Below, one piece after another: positions 54,785 to 63,610 of a DNA stretch of 64,000 nucleotides. The stretch's first letter is position 1, and each line of letters begins with the position of its first letter. The notes below the pieces were generated by a model that searched no databases, was not told the origin of the DNA, and saw only the letters and a list, made by a program, of their open reading frames with translations. The stretch is from Streptomyces sp. A0642 (GTDB lineage: Bacteria > Actinomycetota > Actinomycetes > Streptomycetales > Streptomycetaceae), in contig NZ_SSBL01000008.1 of assembly GCF_004795105.1 (NCBI RefSeq), forward strand, positions 62,001 to 126,000. Reading direction: 5' to 3'. Both the position numbers and the translations under genes were made by a program.

Positions 54785-55891
54785 CTAGAGCGCGAGCAGC
54801 TCCTTGGTCGTAATGGTGAGTAGCTCGGGTCCGCCGTCCGCCTCGGGGCGCACGACGAGCGTGTCATCGATCCGGACTCCGCCCCGGCCCGGGAGGTGGA
54901 CCCCCGGTTCGACGGTGACCGGCACACAAGCGTCCAGTTTACCCATGGCTTCAGGTGTCAGCTGCGGGTCCTCGTCGATTTCGAGCCCCACCCCGTGCCC
55001 GGTCCAGGGTGCGAGGCCCTCACTGTGGCCCGCGGAGTCCAGGACCTGGCGGGCCGCACGGTCCACGTCGCGATAGGCGGCGCCGGGCACGAGGGCCTCC
55101 CGTCCGGCCCGCTGAGCGGCGAAAACCAGGTCGTAGAGCTCGATCTGCCAGTCGGCCGGCGCCGTTCCGATGACGAAGGTGCGGCCGATCTCGCACCGGT
55201 AGCCACGATAGGTGGCGCCGAGGCAGACGGAGAGAAAATCTCCTTCTTCGACCCGTCGGTCCGAGGGGCGGTGGCGGCCCCTGCCGGAGTTGGGTCCGGT
55301 GGCGACGGAGGTGGCGAACGCGGGGCCGTCGGCGCCGTGGTCGACCAGCCGGCGTTCCAGTTCGAGCGCCAGATGCCGCTCGGTGCGGCCGACCAGGATC
55401 GATTCGAGGAGCTCGCCCAGTGCCTGGTCGGTGATCTCCGCGGCGATCCGCAGACAGCCGATCTCCTCCTCGTCCTTGACGAGGCGCAGCTGCTCGACGT
55501 TGGTGGCGAGATCGGCCAGCCGGAGCTTCGGGGCGACCGAGGCCATGGCCCGGTGCCGGGCGACGGTCAGGTCGTGTTCCTCCACGGCCAGGGACTCCGC
55601 CCCGCCGGCGGCGGCCAGATCCGCGGCGGCGACCACGGGATCACCGCCGCTCACCGGCAGCAGGTCGACCCGCAGCTGTTCGTCGGTGCGCCCGTCGGCC
55701 GGATCACCGGTCGGGGCGCGGGGGCAGAGCAGGACGTCCTCGTCGGGGCCGAGCAGCAGCACGGCGCCCAGGGGCGCTCCGCCCGCCAGGTAGCGGACGT
55801 TGGCGGGGCGGGAGACCAGGGCGGCCGCGGATCCGACGGCGGCGCACCGGTCGCGGAGCAGCCCGCGGCGGACGGCGTACACCTCTGACAT
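54785..55891 (-). CDS. M24-fold protein with altered metal ligands
   Basis: A 368-residue protein with the creatinase N-domain and pita-bread C-domain of aminopeptidase P/prolidase (PepQ position next to efp, as in mycobacteria). The His (TGHGVGLEIDEDP) and one Glu (TVEPGVHLPG) of the dinuclear metal site are present, but the two Asp of the usual DxGA...D motif are replaced: SVCLGATYRGYRCEIGRTF has Cys and Glu there, and the last Glu is Asp (VRIDDT). The protein may have altered metal use or be a non-enzymatic homologue. It is 50 bases upstream of efp. Confidence 0.8.
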   Translation of the reverse strand: MSEVYAVRRGLLRDRCAAVGSAAALVSRPANVRYLAGGAPLGAVLLLGPDEDVLLCPRAPTGDPADGRTDEQLRVDLLPVSGGDPVVAAADLAAAGGAESLAVEEHDLTVARHRAMASVAPKLRLADLATNVEQLRLVKDEEEIGCLRIAAEITDQALGELLESILVGRTERHLALELERRLVDHGADGPAFATSVATGPNSGRGRHRPSDRRVEEGDFLSVCLGATYRGYRCEIGRTFVIGTAPADWQIELYDLVFAAQRAGREALVPGAAYRDVDRAARQVLDSAGHSEGLAPWTGHGVGLEIDEDPQLTPEAMGKLDACVPVTVEPGVHLPGRGGVRIDDTLVVRPEADGGPELLTITTKELLAL

Positions 55892-56041
55892 GCATCGAGC
55901 GTACGAGCGAGGCGCCGGGCCCGCCCGGCCTGCGCACCCGACCGGGGTACGCCCCCGGCCGGCCGTGGCTCGGCGGCCGCGAGGCCCGCTCAGCCCGCAG
56001 GAGGCCCGCTCAGCCGGCGAGAGGGGCCGTCGGAAGCCGGC

Positions 56042-56926
56042 TCACCAGGCCGGAGGGCTGGCGAGGGAGCGGGCGAGTATGTCGTCCAGGACGCGGGCGG
56101 TGGTCTCCACGTCATAGGTGGAGTTGTCGATGATCGGGAGGCCGGAGCCGTACCAGCCGGCCATCCTGCCGTGGATGCGGGCGACCTCCTCGTCGGAGAG
56201 GCGGCGGTTGCCGCTGCGGGCCGCGTTGCGCTCCAGGACGATCTCCAGGCCGGGCAGCAGGACCACGGGGAGCAGCCCGGGGCCGACGTGGCGTTTCCAG
56301 CCGCCGAGGCCGACGACGGGGCGGTCCGGGAAGACGGCGTCGTCGAGGATGCAGGAGATGCCGTTGGCGAGGAAGTTGCGGGCCGCGAAGCCGCAGGTGC
56401 GGCGGGCCAGGCGGTACTGGGCCTCGGACTGGTCGTTCCACCCCGCCTGCGGGTCGGCGAAGCCGGAGCAGACCCACTCGCGGACGTCGTCGAGGCTGAC
56501 GTGGGCGGTCGGGACGCGGCGGCGGGCGGCCCAGAGCTTGGCCACCGTGGTCTTCCCGGCGCCTGCCGGGCCGATCAGGAGCACGGCGAGGGTCGCGGTG
56601 CCGGTGCCGGGCCCCGCGGGCGGAGCGGGCAGCGGCACGGGCCCGCCGGGCGGCAGTTGGATGTGCCCGGTGGTCTCCCTGGAGACCGGGGCGGAGGCCT
56701 GGCGAGGCGCCGGTCCGGTCCAGCCCTGGCCGTGCTGCCCCTGCGGGGCGGGCGGGGCCGCGGGCGGCGGGCCCGGGTGACCGGTCGGCGGCTGGGCGGG
56801 CGGACCGGCCGGCGAAGGGGCCGGCGGGCCCTGATGCCCGGGGTGCTGGGCCTGGTGCGGCCAGCCGACGGGTCCGTTTCCGGGTCCCTGGGGCGGCGGC
56901 AGCGGGGCCCCCACTGCGTGCTGCAT
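56042..56926 (-). CDS. Proline-rich P-loop ATP-binding protein
   Basis: A 294-residue protein of unknown function in two parts. Residues 1-105 are low complexity, Pro/Gly/Gln-rich and probably disordered. Residues about 108-290 form a P-loop kinase-like domain: Walker A LLIGPAGAGKTTVAKLWA, then HVSLDDVREWVCSGFADP, similar to polynucleotide-kinase-like or zeta-toxin-like ATPases, and RNAARSGNRRLSDEEVARIH. It lies in the aro-efp gene string. The polyproline tract makes it a likely EF-P client. Confidence 0.75.
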   Translation of the reverse strand: MQHAVGAPLPPPQGPGNGPVGWPHQAQHPGHQGPPAPSPAGPPAQPPTGHPGPPPAAPPAPQGQHGQGWTGPAPRQASAPVSRETTGHIQLPPGGPVPLPAPPAGPGTGTATLAVLLIGPAGAGKTTVAKLWAARRRVPTAHVSLDDVREWVCSGFADPQAGWNDQSEAQYRLARRTCGFAARNFLANGISCILDDAVFPDRPVVGLGGWKRHVGPGLLPVVLLPGLEIVLERNAARSGNRRLSDEEVARIHGRMAGWYGSGLPIIDNSTYDVETTARVLDDILARSLASPPAW

Positions 56927-57064
56927 CCGGTGGCACTCCGTCTCGTACAGGCAACTGGCGCTGGTGGAACGGCAACCGTACCTTCCCCGGCCGCCACGGA
57001 GGGAACGGCCGGGGAGGGTCCACAGTGCCCCGTCGGCCAGCCGGCCTCCGGGTGCGGCGGTGCG

Positions 57065-57505
57065 TCAGTCCGTCAGTTCGTCCGCGAGCGCGCGCAGGGC
57101 GAGCCGGTAGGAACCGATGCCGAATCCGGCCACGGTCCCGGTGGCGACCGGTGCGACCACGGAGTGGTGGCGGAATTCCTCCCGTGCGTACGGGTTCGAG
57201 ATGTGGACCTCGATCAGCGGAGCGGTGCGCTGGGCGGCCGCGTCCCGCATCCCGTACGAGTAGTGCGTGAAGGCGCCCGGGTTGAGAACGACCGGAATTG
57301 AACCGTCCGCGGCCTCGTGGAGCCAGCGGATCAGCTCCCCCTCGTCGTTGGTCTCGCGGACGTCGACGTCGAAGCCGAGCTCCTTGCCGAGGGTGCGGCA
57401 GGTGTCGACGAGCCCGGCGTACGAGGTGGCTCCGTAGACGTCGGGTTCCCGGGAGCCGAGCCGGCCGAGGTTGGGTCCGTTGAGGACGAACACCCGGCGG
57501 GTCAC
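57065..57505 (-). CDS. aroQ: 3-dehydroquinate dehydratase, type II
   Basis: Third step of the shikimate pathway. 146 residues, within the type II range. FVLNGPNLGRLGSREPDVYG contains the flexible loop Arg and the catalytic Tyr; EVHISNPYAREEFRHHS contains the catalytic His. The usual NLNLLG is NLGRLG here. The GTG at 57505 overlaps the aroB stop (GTGA); the longer frame runs antisense-like through aroB and is rejected. Confidence 0.93.
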   Translation of the reverse strand: MTRRVFVLNGPNLGRLGSREPDVYGATSYAGLVDTCRTLGKELGFDVDVRETNDEGELIRWLHEAADGSIPVVLNPGAFTHYSYGMRDAAAQRTAPLIEVHISNPYAREEFRHHSVVAPVATGTVAGFGIGSYRLALRALADELTD

Positions 57506-59133
57506 GCCGAGACCTCCCCGTAGGCGGCCAGCAGCACGGCCGGGTCGGGGCCCTCCAGGACGGTGGGCTTGCCGAGGCCGTCCAGGACGATGAAGCGCAG
57601 CAGGTTGCCGCGGGACTTCTTGTCGACCTTCATGTTCTCCAGGAGCTTGGGCCACTGGTCGGCGCGGTAGGTCAGCGGCAGTCCGACGGACTCCAGGACG
57701 GTGCGGTGCCGGTCGGCGGTGGCATCGTCCAGGCGGCCGGCGAGGCGTCCCAGTTCGGCGGCGAAGACCATGCCGATGGAGACGGCGGCACCGTGGCGCC
57801 ACTTGTAGCGCTCGTTCTTCTCGATGGCGTGGGCCAGGGTGTGCCCGTAGTTCAGGATCTCGCGCAGCCCGGATTCCTTGAGGTCGCTGGAGACGACCTC
57901 GGCCTTGACCCGGATGGCCCGCTCGATGAGCTCGGCGGTGTGCGGTCCGGCGGGGGTACGCGCGCCCTGCGGGTCCGCCTCGACGAGGTCGAGGATCACC
58001 GGGTCGGCGATGAAGCCGGCCTTGATGATCTCCGCCATCCCGGAGACGTAGTCGTTGACCGGCAGCGAGTCCAGTGCGGCCAGGTCGCAGAGCACCCCGG
58101 CCGGCGGGTGGAAGGCGCCGACCAGGTTCTTGCCCTCGGCGGTGTTGATGCCGGTCTTGCCGCCGACGGCCGCGTCGACCATGCCGAGCACGGTGGTGGG
58201 CACGGCGATCCAGCGCACCCCGCGCAGCCAGGAGGCGGCGACGAAGCCGGCGACGTCCGTGGTGGCGCCCCCGCCGATGCCGACGATGACGTCGGTACGG
58301 GTGAAGCCGGTCTGGCCGAGCGCCTTCCAGCAGTAGGCGGCGACTTCGACGGTCTTGGCCTCCTCGGCGTTGGGCAGCTGGATCGCGATGGCCTCGTAGC
58401 CCTGGTCCGCGAGGTCCTGGCGGACGGCCTCGCCGGTCTCGGCGAGCGCCTCCGGGTGGAGGACGGCGACGCGCTGGGCACGGTCGCCGATGAGCGTGGG
58501 CAGCTCGCCGAGGAGCTGCCGGCCGATCAGCACCTCGTACGGGTCACTGCCCGCGCTGCCGGCGATCTGGATGCGGGTGGCGGCCTGGTCGGTCATCGTC
58601 GGGTTCTCCCGGCCGGACGGCGCGTCCGGCAGATCCAGTGCGTCGAGGACCGCCTGGGCGACCTCCTCCGGTGTGCGCTCGTCGGTCGCGACGACGGCGC
58701 GGGCCACCTCCGTGTAGAGGTGGCGGCGGGCCTCCATGAGCTCGCGCCACTGCCGGCGCGGGTTCACGGCGAGCAGCGGGCGCGCGGTGTTGAGTCCGAC
58801 GCGCTTGACCGCCTCGTCGACGTCCATCGAGAGGTAGACGACGGGGTGCTCGGAGAGCAGGGCCCGGGTCGCCTCGTCGAGGATCGCCCCGCCGCCGAGC
58901 GAGAGGACTCCCCCGTGCTCGGCGACCGCGGCGCGGACGGCCTGCCGCTCGAGCTCGCGGAAGTGTTGCTCGCCCTCGTCGTAGAAGATCTCCGAGATGG
59001 GCTTGCCCGCCGCCCGGACGACATCGGCGTCGGTGTCCCGGTAGCCGGTGCCCAGCCGGGCGGCGAGCAGTTCGCCGACCGTGGACTTCCCGACGCCCAT
59101 CGGCCCGACCAGGACGATCAGCGGACCGCTCAT
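57502..59133 (-). CDS. aroKB: Shikimate kinase and 3-dehydroquinate synthase in one frame
   Basis: A 543-residue uninterrupted frame. Residues 1-179 are shikimate kinase: Walker A LVGPMGVGKSTVGELLA, DTDADV, and the shikimate-binding GGGAILDE. From residue 180 (MTDQAATR) the sequence is a complete 3-dehydroquinate synthase with GIGGGATTDVAGFVAASW (NAD), the metal and substrate residues in AEIIKAGFI, and EILNYGHTLAHAIE. In other streptomycetes these are two genes with aroK ending at the aroB start. Here no stop occurs, giving a possible bifunctional protein; an internal start with a good ribosome-binding site remains. The first ATG overlaps the aroC stop. Confidence 0.88.
   Translation of the reverse strand: MSGPLIVLVGPMGVGKSTVGELLAARLGTGYRDTDADVVRAAGKPISEIFYDEGEQHFRELERQAVRAAVAEHGGVLSLGGGAILDEATRALLSEHPVVYLSMDVDEAVKRVGLNTARPLLAVNPRRQWRELMEARRHLYTEVARAVVATDERTPEEVAQAVLDALDLPDAPSGRENPTMTDQAATRIQIAGSAGSDPYEVLIGRQLLGELPTLIGDRAQRVAVLHPEALAETGEAVRQDLADQGYEAIAIQLPNAEEAKTVEVAAYCWKALGQTGFTRTDVIVGIGGGATTDVAGFVAASWLRGVRWIAVPTTVLGMVDAAVGGKTGINTAEGKNLVGAFHPPAGVLCDLAALDSLPVNDYVSGMAEIIKAGFIADPVILDLVEADPQGARTPAGPHTAELIERAIRVKAEVVSSDLKESGLREILNYGHTLAHAIEKNERYKWRHGAAVSIGMVFAAELGRLAGRLDDATADRHRTVLESVGLPLTYRADQWPKLLENMKVDKKSRGNLLRFIVLDGLGKPTVLEGPDPAVLLAAYGEVSA
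58594..58610 (-). promoter_or_regulatory. Internal ribosome-binding site and start for aroB
   Basis: GGGAGAA (58610-58604) lies seven bases before an in-frame ATG (58596), at the exact boundary between the shikimate kinase and dehydroquinate synthase domains. Translation from here would yield a normal 364-residue AroB, with or without the fused form. Confidence 0.7.
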
Positions 59134-60314
59134 CGGATCTGGAGGTGGTCGAGGTACGACTGGACGTTGCGGTGGGTCTCGGCGACGCTGTCGCCGCCGA
59201 ACTTCTCCGCGACCGCGTCGGCCAGGACCAGCGCGACCATCGCCTCGGCGACGATGCCGGCCGCCGGAACAGCGCAGACATCGGAGCGCTGGTGGTGCGC
59301 CTTGGCCGGCTCACCGGTCACCACGTCGACCGTGGCCAGCGCGCGCGGCACGGTCGCGATCGGCTTCATGGCGGCACGGACGCGCAGCAGCTCACCGGTG
59401 GTCAGACCGCCCTCGGTGCCGCCGGCACGGCCGGAGGCGCGCTTGATGCCGTCCTCGGTCACCAGGATCTCGTCGTGCGCCTGCGAACCGGGCACCCGGG
59501 CGAGGTCGAAGCCGTCGCCGACCTCGACGCCCTTGATGGCCTGGATGCCCATGAGCGCGGCGGCGAGACGGGCGTCGAGCCGGCGGTCCCAGTGCACGTG
59601 CGAACCGAGGCCGACCGGCACTCCGTACGCCAGCACCTCGACGACACCGCCGAGCGTGTCGCCGTCCTTGTGGGCCTGGTCGATCTCGGCGACCATCTGC
59701 TTGCTCGCGGTGGCGTCGAGGCAGCGCACCGGGTCGGCGTCGAGCTTCTCGACGTCCGCGGGCACCGGGTAGACCCCGTACGGGGCCTTGGCCGCGGCCA
59801 GCTCGACGACATGGCTGACGATCTCGATGCCGGCCGTCTCCTTGAGGTACGACCGGGCGACGGCGCCGAGCGCGACACGCGCGGCGGTCTCGCGGGCGCT
59901 GGCGCGCTCCAGGACCGGCCGGGCCTCGTCGAAGCCGTACTTCTGCATGCCGGCGAGGTCGGCGTGGCCGGGCCGGGGGCGGGTCAGCGGGGCGTTGCGG
60001 GCCTGGGCGGCCAGCACGTCGGGGTCGACCGGGTCGGCCGACATGACCTGCTCCCACTTGGGCCACTCGGTGTTGCCCACCATCACGGCGACGGGCGAGC
60101 CCATGGTCAGGCCGTGCCGGACCCCGCCGAGGAAGGTGACCTCGTCCTTCTCGAACTTCATCCGGGCGCCGCGCCCGTAACCGAGCCGTCGCCTGGCGAG
60201 CGCGTCCGCCACCATCTCCGTGGTGACGGGGATACCGGCGGGAAGACCCTCCAGCGTCGCCACCAGTGCGGGGCCGTGCGACTCTCCGGCGGTCAGCCAG
60301 CGCAACCTGCTCAA
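59130..60314 (-). CDS. aroC: Chorismate synthase
   Basis: Seventh step of the shikimate pathway, FMN-dependent. 394 residues with GESHGPALVATLEGLPAGIP at the N-terminus, the Arg-rich RRRLGYGRGARMKFEKDEV and RPGHADLAGMQKYGF, and the C-terminal DVCAVPAAGIVAEAM. Length and motifs are normal. It precedes aroK with a 4-base overlap. Confidence 0.97.
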   Translation of the reverse strand: MSRLRWLTAGESHGPALVATLEGLPAGIPVTTEMVADALARRRLGYGRGARMKFEKDEVTFLGGVRHGLTMGSPVAVMVGNTEWPKWEQVMSADPVDPDVLAAQARNAPLTRPRPGHADLAGMQKYGFDEARPVLERASARETAARVALGAVARSYLKETAGIEIVSHVVELAAAKAPYGVYPVPADVEKLDADPVRCLDATASKQMVAEIDQAHKDGDTLGGVVEVLAYGVPVGLGSHVHWDRRLDARLAAALMGIQAIKGVEVGDGFDLARVPGSQAHDEILVTEDGIKRASGRAGGTEGGLTTGELLRVRAAMKPIATVPRALATVDVVTGEPAKAHHQRSDVCAVPAAGIVAEAMVALVLADAVAEKFGGDSVAETHRNVQSYLDHLQIR

Positions 60315-60460
60315 CGGTGCTCCTCATGCTCGCGCCTGTAACTGCAACGGCGCGACCGGGTGCGCGGCCCTGGCCCGCCGCCCTCGATCCTCCCACGACC
60401 GGGCCGTCCGGCCCGCCGCCGGTCCAGCAGACGGACGGACCGGGCGCGCCGGGTGTGCGG

Positions 60461-61297
60461 TCAGCGGGCGGCCAGGACCTCTTCGCCGGCCTGGCGCATG
60501 GCGGCCAGCGGCGCGGGCGCACGGCCCGTCATCTGCTCGACCTGGAGGACGGCCTGGTGCACCAGGAGGTCGAGACCTCCGACGACTGCGCCGCCGCGGG
60601 CCGCCCAGGCGGATGCGAGTGGGGTGGGCCAGGGCTCGTACAGGACGTCGAAGAGCGCGCCGGGACGGTCCGGTACGGCGTCCGTCAGACCGTCCGTGGC
60701 TCCGGCGGGGGTGGTCGCGATGATCAGCGGGGCGTGCAGCGCCTGTTCGGCCTCCGCCCAGTCCGCGATCCGCACGTCGACACCGAGCCGGGCGCCCCAG
60801 CCACGCATCTCGTCCCCGCGCTCGCGGCTGCGGACGTAGGCGGTGACGGGTCCGGCGCAGATCCGTGAAAGCGCGGCGAGTGCGGAAGAGGCGGTGGCTC
60901 CGGCGCCCAGGACGGCCGCGGATTCGGTCTTCTCGATGCCGCGCTCGCGCAGGGCGGCGATCATGCCGGGGATATCCGTGTTGTCACCGACCAGCCGGCC
61001 GTCCTCGGTGAACACGACGGTGTTCACGGCCTCGACCGAGGCGGCGGTCTCGCTCACGGAGTCCAGCAGCGGGAGGATCGCGCGCTTCAGCGGCATGGTG
61101 AGCGAGAGCCCGGTCCACGTTTCGTCCAGGCCCTCGACGAAACCGGGCAGCGCCTGCTCGTCGATCTCGAACCGGTCGTACGTCCAGTCGTCGAGGCCGA
61201 GCGCGGAGTAAGCGGCCCGGTGCAGGACCGGGGAGAGCGAGTGGGCGATGGGCGAGCCGAGGACGGCTGCCCGGTGGCGCCTGTCAGTCGAGGCCAT
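60461..61297 (-). CDS. aroE: Shikimate dehydrogenase
   Basis: Reduces dehydroshikimate with NADPH. 278 residues: AVLGSPIAHSLSPVLHRAAY (shikimate-site Ser residues), the catalytic Lys in LTMPLKRAILP (the family usually has NVTxPxK), DNTDIPGM, and the Rossmann loop AAVLGAGATASSALAAL. The start at ATG 61297 overlaps the mltG stop by 14 bases. Confidence 0.94.
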   Translation of the reverse strand: MASTDRRHRAAVLGSPIAHSLSPVLHRAAYSALGLDDWTYDRFEIDEQALPGFVEGLDETWTGLSLTMPLKRAILPLLDSVSETAASVEAVNTVVFTEDGRLVGDNTDIPGMIAALRERGIEKTESAAVLGAGATASSALAALSRICAGPVTAYVRSRERGDEMRGWGARLGVDVRIADWAEAEQALHAPLIIATTPAGATDGLTDAVPDRPGALFDVLYEPWPTPLASAWAARGGAVVGGLDLLVHQAVLQVEQMTGRAPAPLAAMRQAGEEVLAAR

Positions 61298-63032
61298 GCA
61301 GTTCCTTGAACTTCTCGTTGAGCTTCTCGTGCTCGGCGGCCGTCTTGGTGAACTGAGTCTTCTTGCCGTCGAGCGAGATGAAGAACATCCACCCACTGGC
61401 AGTGGGGCTGAGCGTCGCACGCAGGGCTTCGTCCCCGGGGTTCCCGATGGGGCCGGGCGGAAGGCCCTTGTGGTAATAGGTGTTATAGGGATCCGGGTTG
61501 GTCCGGATTTCGTTCGACCTGATTTTGATTTCGCTCTGCTTCTTGAGGTAATTGAACGCGGAGTCGAATTCGAGCAAACGGTTCGTGGCCGTGTTGTCCG
61601 GCTTCAGGCGGTTGTACACGACCTCGGCCATCTTGCGGAAGTCGTCATGTGTCAGGCCTTCCGCCTGGACCAGACTGGCCACGGTGAGCACCTGCCACGG
61701 GCCGTCCAGCTGGTATTTTTTGGCGGTTCCTGCGAGGTCGAGGTCTTTGTATTCCTCATTGGAACGCGAGACCATCTTCTCGAGGATCGCCTCCGGCTTG
61801 GTTTCCTTCGTGACCGGATAAGCGGCCGGGTAGAGGAATCCCTCCAGCGGGTCCTTGATGTCCTTGTTCTTGCTAGCCCAGCCGGGCAGGCCCAGATCGT
61901 ACTTCTTCGACTTGGCGATGCCCTGGGTCGTGCCCTTTTTGAGGCCCAGCTTCTTGTCGACCATCGCGTAGACGGCGGCGTTGCGGGTTCCCTCGGGAAT
62001 GATCAGCAGGTTCTGGCTCTTCGGGTCGACCATCATCTTGACGGCCTCGGCCGCCGACATCTCCCCGTGGAGGAGATAGACCCCTGCCTGGATCGACTTC
62101 CCCTTGGGGTTCTCGTTCTGGGCGGAGACGAACGCGTCGACGCTCTTGACGACACCGGCCTTCTTCAGGATGTTGCCGATGTCGTACCCGTAGGCGCCCT
62201 TCGGGATCTCCACCTCGACCGACCCGGAGCCGCTGCCCGAGTAGTCGGGGGCCGAGCCGAACTTGTCCTTGTAGAACGAGTAGCCGAGGTAGCCCACTCC
62301 ACCGAGTCCGCCGGCCAGGACGAGGGAGACGACCAGGCAGGCGCAGCCGCTGCGGCCCTTCTTCTTCTTGCCCTTGCCGCGCCGCTCTCCCCCGTCGCCG
62401 CGACGGGACTCGCGGGGGTCGTCGTCGTACTCGTCGTCCTTGGCCTTGCCGTCGTCCGCGCCCGTGAAGAAGGGGTGCGTCTCCTCCGGCTGGACCTCGG
62501 GGTCCCAGTCCGGGTTCTGCTCGGGAGCCTGCGCGGGTGCCGCCTCCCGGCGGCCCGGAGGCTGCGGGGGCGGATACGCGTCAGGGGTGCCGTAGTAGTC
62601 GTTCGTCTCGCCGTAGTGGTACGGGGCGGCGGGCTGGCCCTCGTACGGCACCGCGGCGTGCGGCTGACCGGTGTCCCAGCCGCCGTCGTAGGCCGGCTGC
62701 TGGGCGTACGGGTCCTGCCGCTGGTCGTACGAGGACTGCCGCTGATCGTACGAAGGCTGCTGCTGGTACTGCGGCTGCTGCGCGTACGGGTCCTGTTGCT
62801 GCTGGTACTGCGGCTGCTGCGCGTAGGGATCCTGCTGCTGGGCATAGGGGTCGTGCTGCTGCTGCGCGTACGGGTCCTGCGACTGCTGCTGCTGGGCGTA
62901 CGGGTCCTGCTGCCGGCCGCCGTACTGGCTCTGGCCGTGGGCAGGCTGCTGGCCTCCCCATCCCTGGTCCCCGAACAAGGGGTCCTCGGGATGCCACGGT
63001 TCGGAGCCGGGGCCCCGGCCATACTCAGTCAT
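61284..63032 (-). CDS. mltG: Endolytic transglycosylase MltG with Gln-rich cytosolic region
   Basis: Membrane enzyme that cleaves nascent peptidoglycan strands and sets glycan length. 582 residues: residues 1-150 are disordered with many copies of QDPYAQQ and related units; a basic stretch and a transmembrane helix at about 225-250 (CLVVSLVLAGGLGGVGYLGYSFY); a LysM-like subdomain; then the YceG domain with the catalytic Glu in LVQAEGLTHDDFRKMAEVVYNRL. The Q-rich region is on the cytoplasmic side. It is part of the alaS-ruvX-mltG-aroE string. Confidence 0.92.
   Translation of the reverse strand: MTEYGRGPGSEPWHPEDPLFGDQGWGGQQPAHGQSQYGGRQQDPYAQQQQSQDPYAQQQHDPYAQQQDPYAQQPQYQQQQDPYAQQPQYQQQPSYDQRQSSYDQRQDPYAQQPAYDGGWDTGQPHAAVPYEGQPAAPYHYGETNDYYGTPDAYPPPQPPGRREAAPAQAPEQNPDWDPEVQPEETHPFFTGADDGKAKDDEYDDDPRESRRGDGGERRGKGKKKKGRSGCACLVVSLVLAGGLGGVGYLGYSFYKDKFGSAPDYSGSGSGSVEVEIPKGAYGYDIGNILKKAGVVKSVDAFVSAQNENPKGKSIQAGVYLLHGEMSAAEAVKMMVDPKSQNLLIIPEGTRNAAVYAMVDKKLGLKKGTTQGIAKSKKYDLGLPGWASKNKDIKDPLEGFLYPAAYPVTKETKPEAILEKMVSRSNEEYKDLDLAGTAKKYQLDGPWQVLTVASLVQAEGLTHDDFRKMAEVVYNRLKPDNTATNRLLEFDSAFNYLKKQSEIKIRSNEIRTNPDPYNTYYHKGLPPGPIGNPGDEALRATLSPTASGWMFFISLDGKKTQFTKTAAEHEKLNEKFKELHGLD
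62690..62930 (-). repeat. Short tandem repeats coding for QDPYAQQ-type units in mltG
   Basis: The DNA repeats units such as GCGTACGGGTCCTG and CTGCTG with small variations. They encode repeated QDPYAQQ, QPQYQQ and SYDQRQ units. In-frame repeats of this kind change length between strains. Confidence 0.85.
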
Positions 63033-63075
63033 CGATCCCCTTGAGCCGCGAGACGAGGTTCCGTCTCTTTGCTGT

Positions 63076-63097
63076 GCGGTGTTTGTTCGAACACCGC
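63076..63097 (-). terminator. Small hairpin between ruvX and mltG
   Basis: GCGGTGTT (63076-63083) and AACACCGC (63090-63097) pair perfectly around a TGTTCG loop, about 30 bases after the ruvX stop. Weak for a terminator and possibly within a promoter. Confidence 0.4.
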
Positions 63098-63127
63098 CGC
63101 ATCGCGCGGAACGTTACCGTATCGCGA

Positions 63128-63610
63128 TCAGACAACCACTTCGACGCCCTCACCGGGTGGATTGCCCGAAGCCCGTTCGGACTCCAGAGCGTTCTGAAGG
63201 ATCACCACAGCGGCAGCCTGATCAATGACCGACCGGCCCTTTTTGGACTTCACGCCCGAAGCGCGCAGTCCTTGAGTGGCCGTCACTGTGGTCATCCTCT
63301 CGTCCACCAACCGCACCGGAATGGGTGCAACCGCACGGGCGAGCACGTCGGTGAAGGCGCGGACCTTGACCGCGGCCGGTCCCTCGCCACCGCCCAGGGA
63401 CCGGGGCAGCCCGACAATGATCTCGATCGGCTCGTACTCGGCGACGATCTGGCCGAGCCGCCGGTGGGCGGCCGGGACGTCGCGTCCCGGCACGGTCTCC
63501 ACCGGCGTGGCGAGGATCCCGTCGGGGTCGCACGAGGCGACCCCGATCCGGGCGTCCCCGACGTCGATCGCCAGGCGGCGACCGCGACGCATCGTCATGT
63601 CCGGCGTCAC
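63128..63610 (-). CDS. ruvX: RuvX/YqgF, putative pre-16S rRNA nuclease
   Basis: 160-residue RNase H-like protein involved in 16S rRNA 5'-end maturation, and also described as a Holliday-junction resolvase homologue. Acidic residues are in RLAIDVGDARIGVASCDPDG, IIVGLPRSLGGGEG and LVDERMTTVTA. GTG 63610 overlaps the alaS stop (GTGA). Confidence 0.94.
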   Translation of the reverse strand: MTPDMTMRRGRRLAIDVGDARIGVASCDPDGILATPVETVPGRDVPAAHRRLGQIVAEYEPIEIIVGLPRSLGGGEGPAAVKVRAFTDVLARAVAPIPVRLVDERMTTVTATQGLRASGVKSKKGRSVIDQAAAVVILQNALESERASGNPPGEGVEVVV

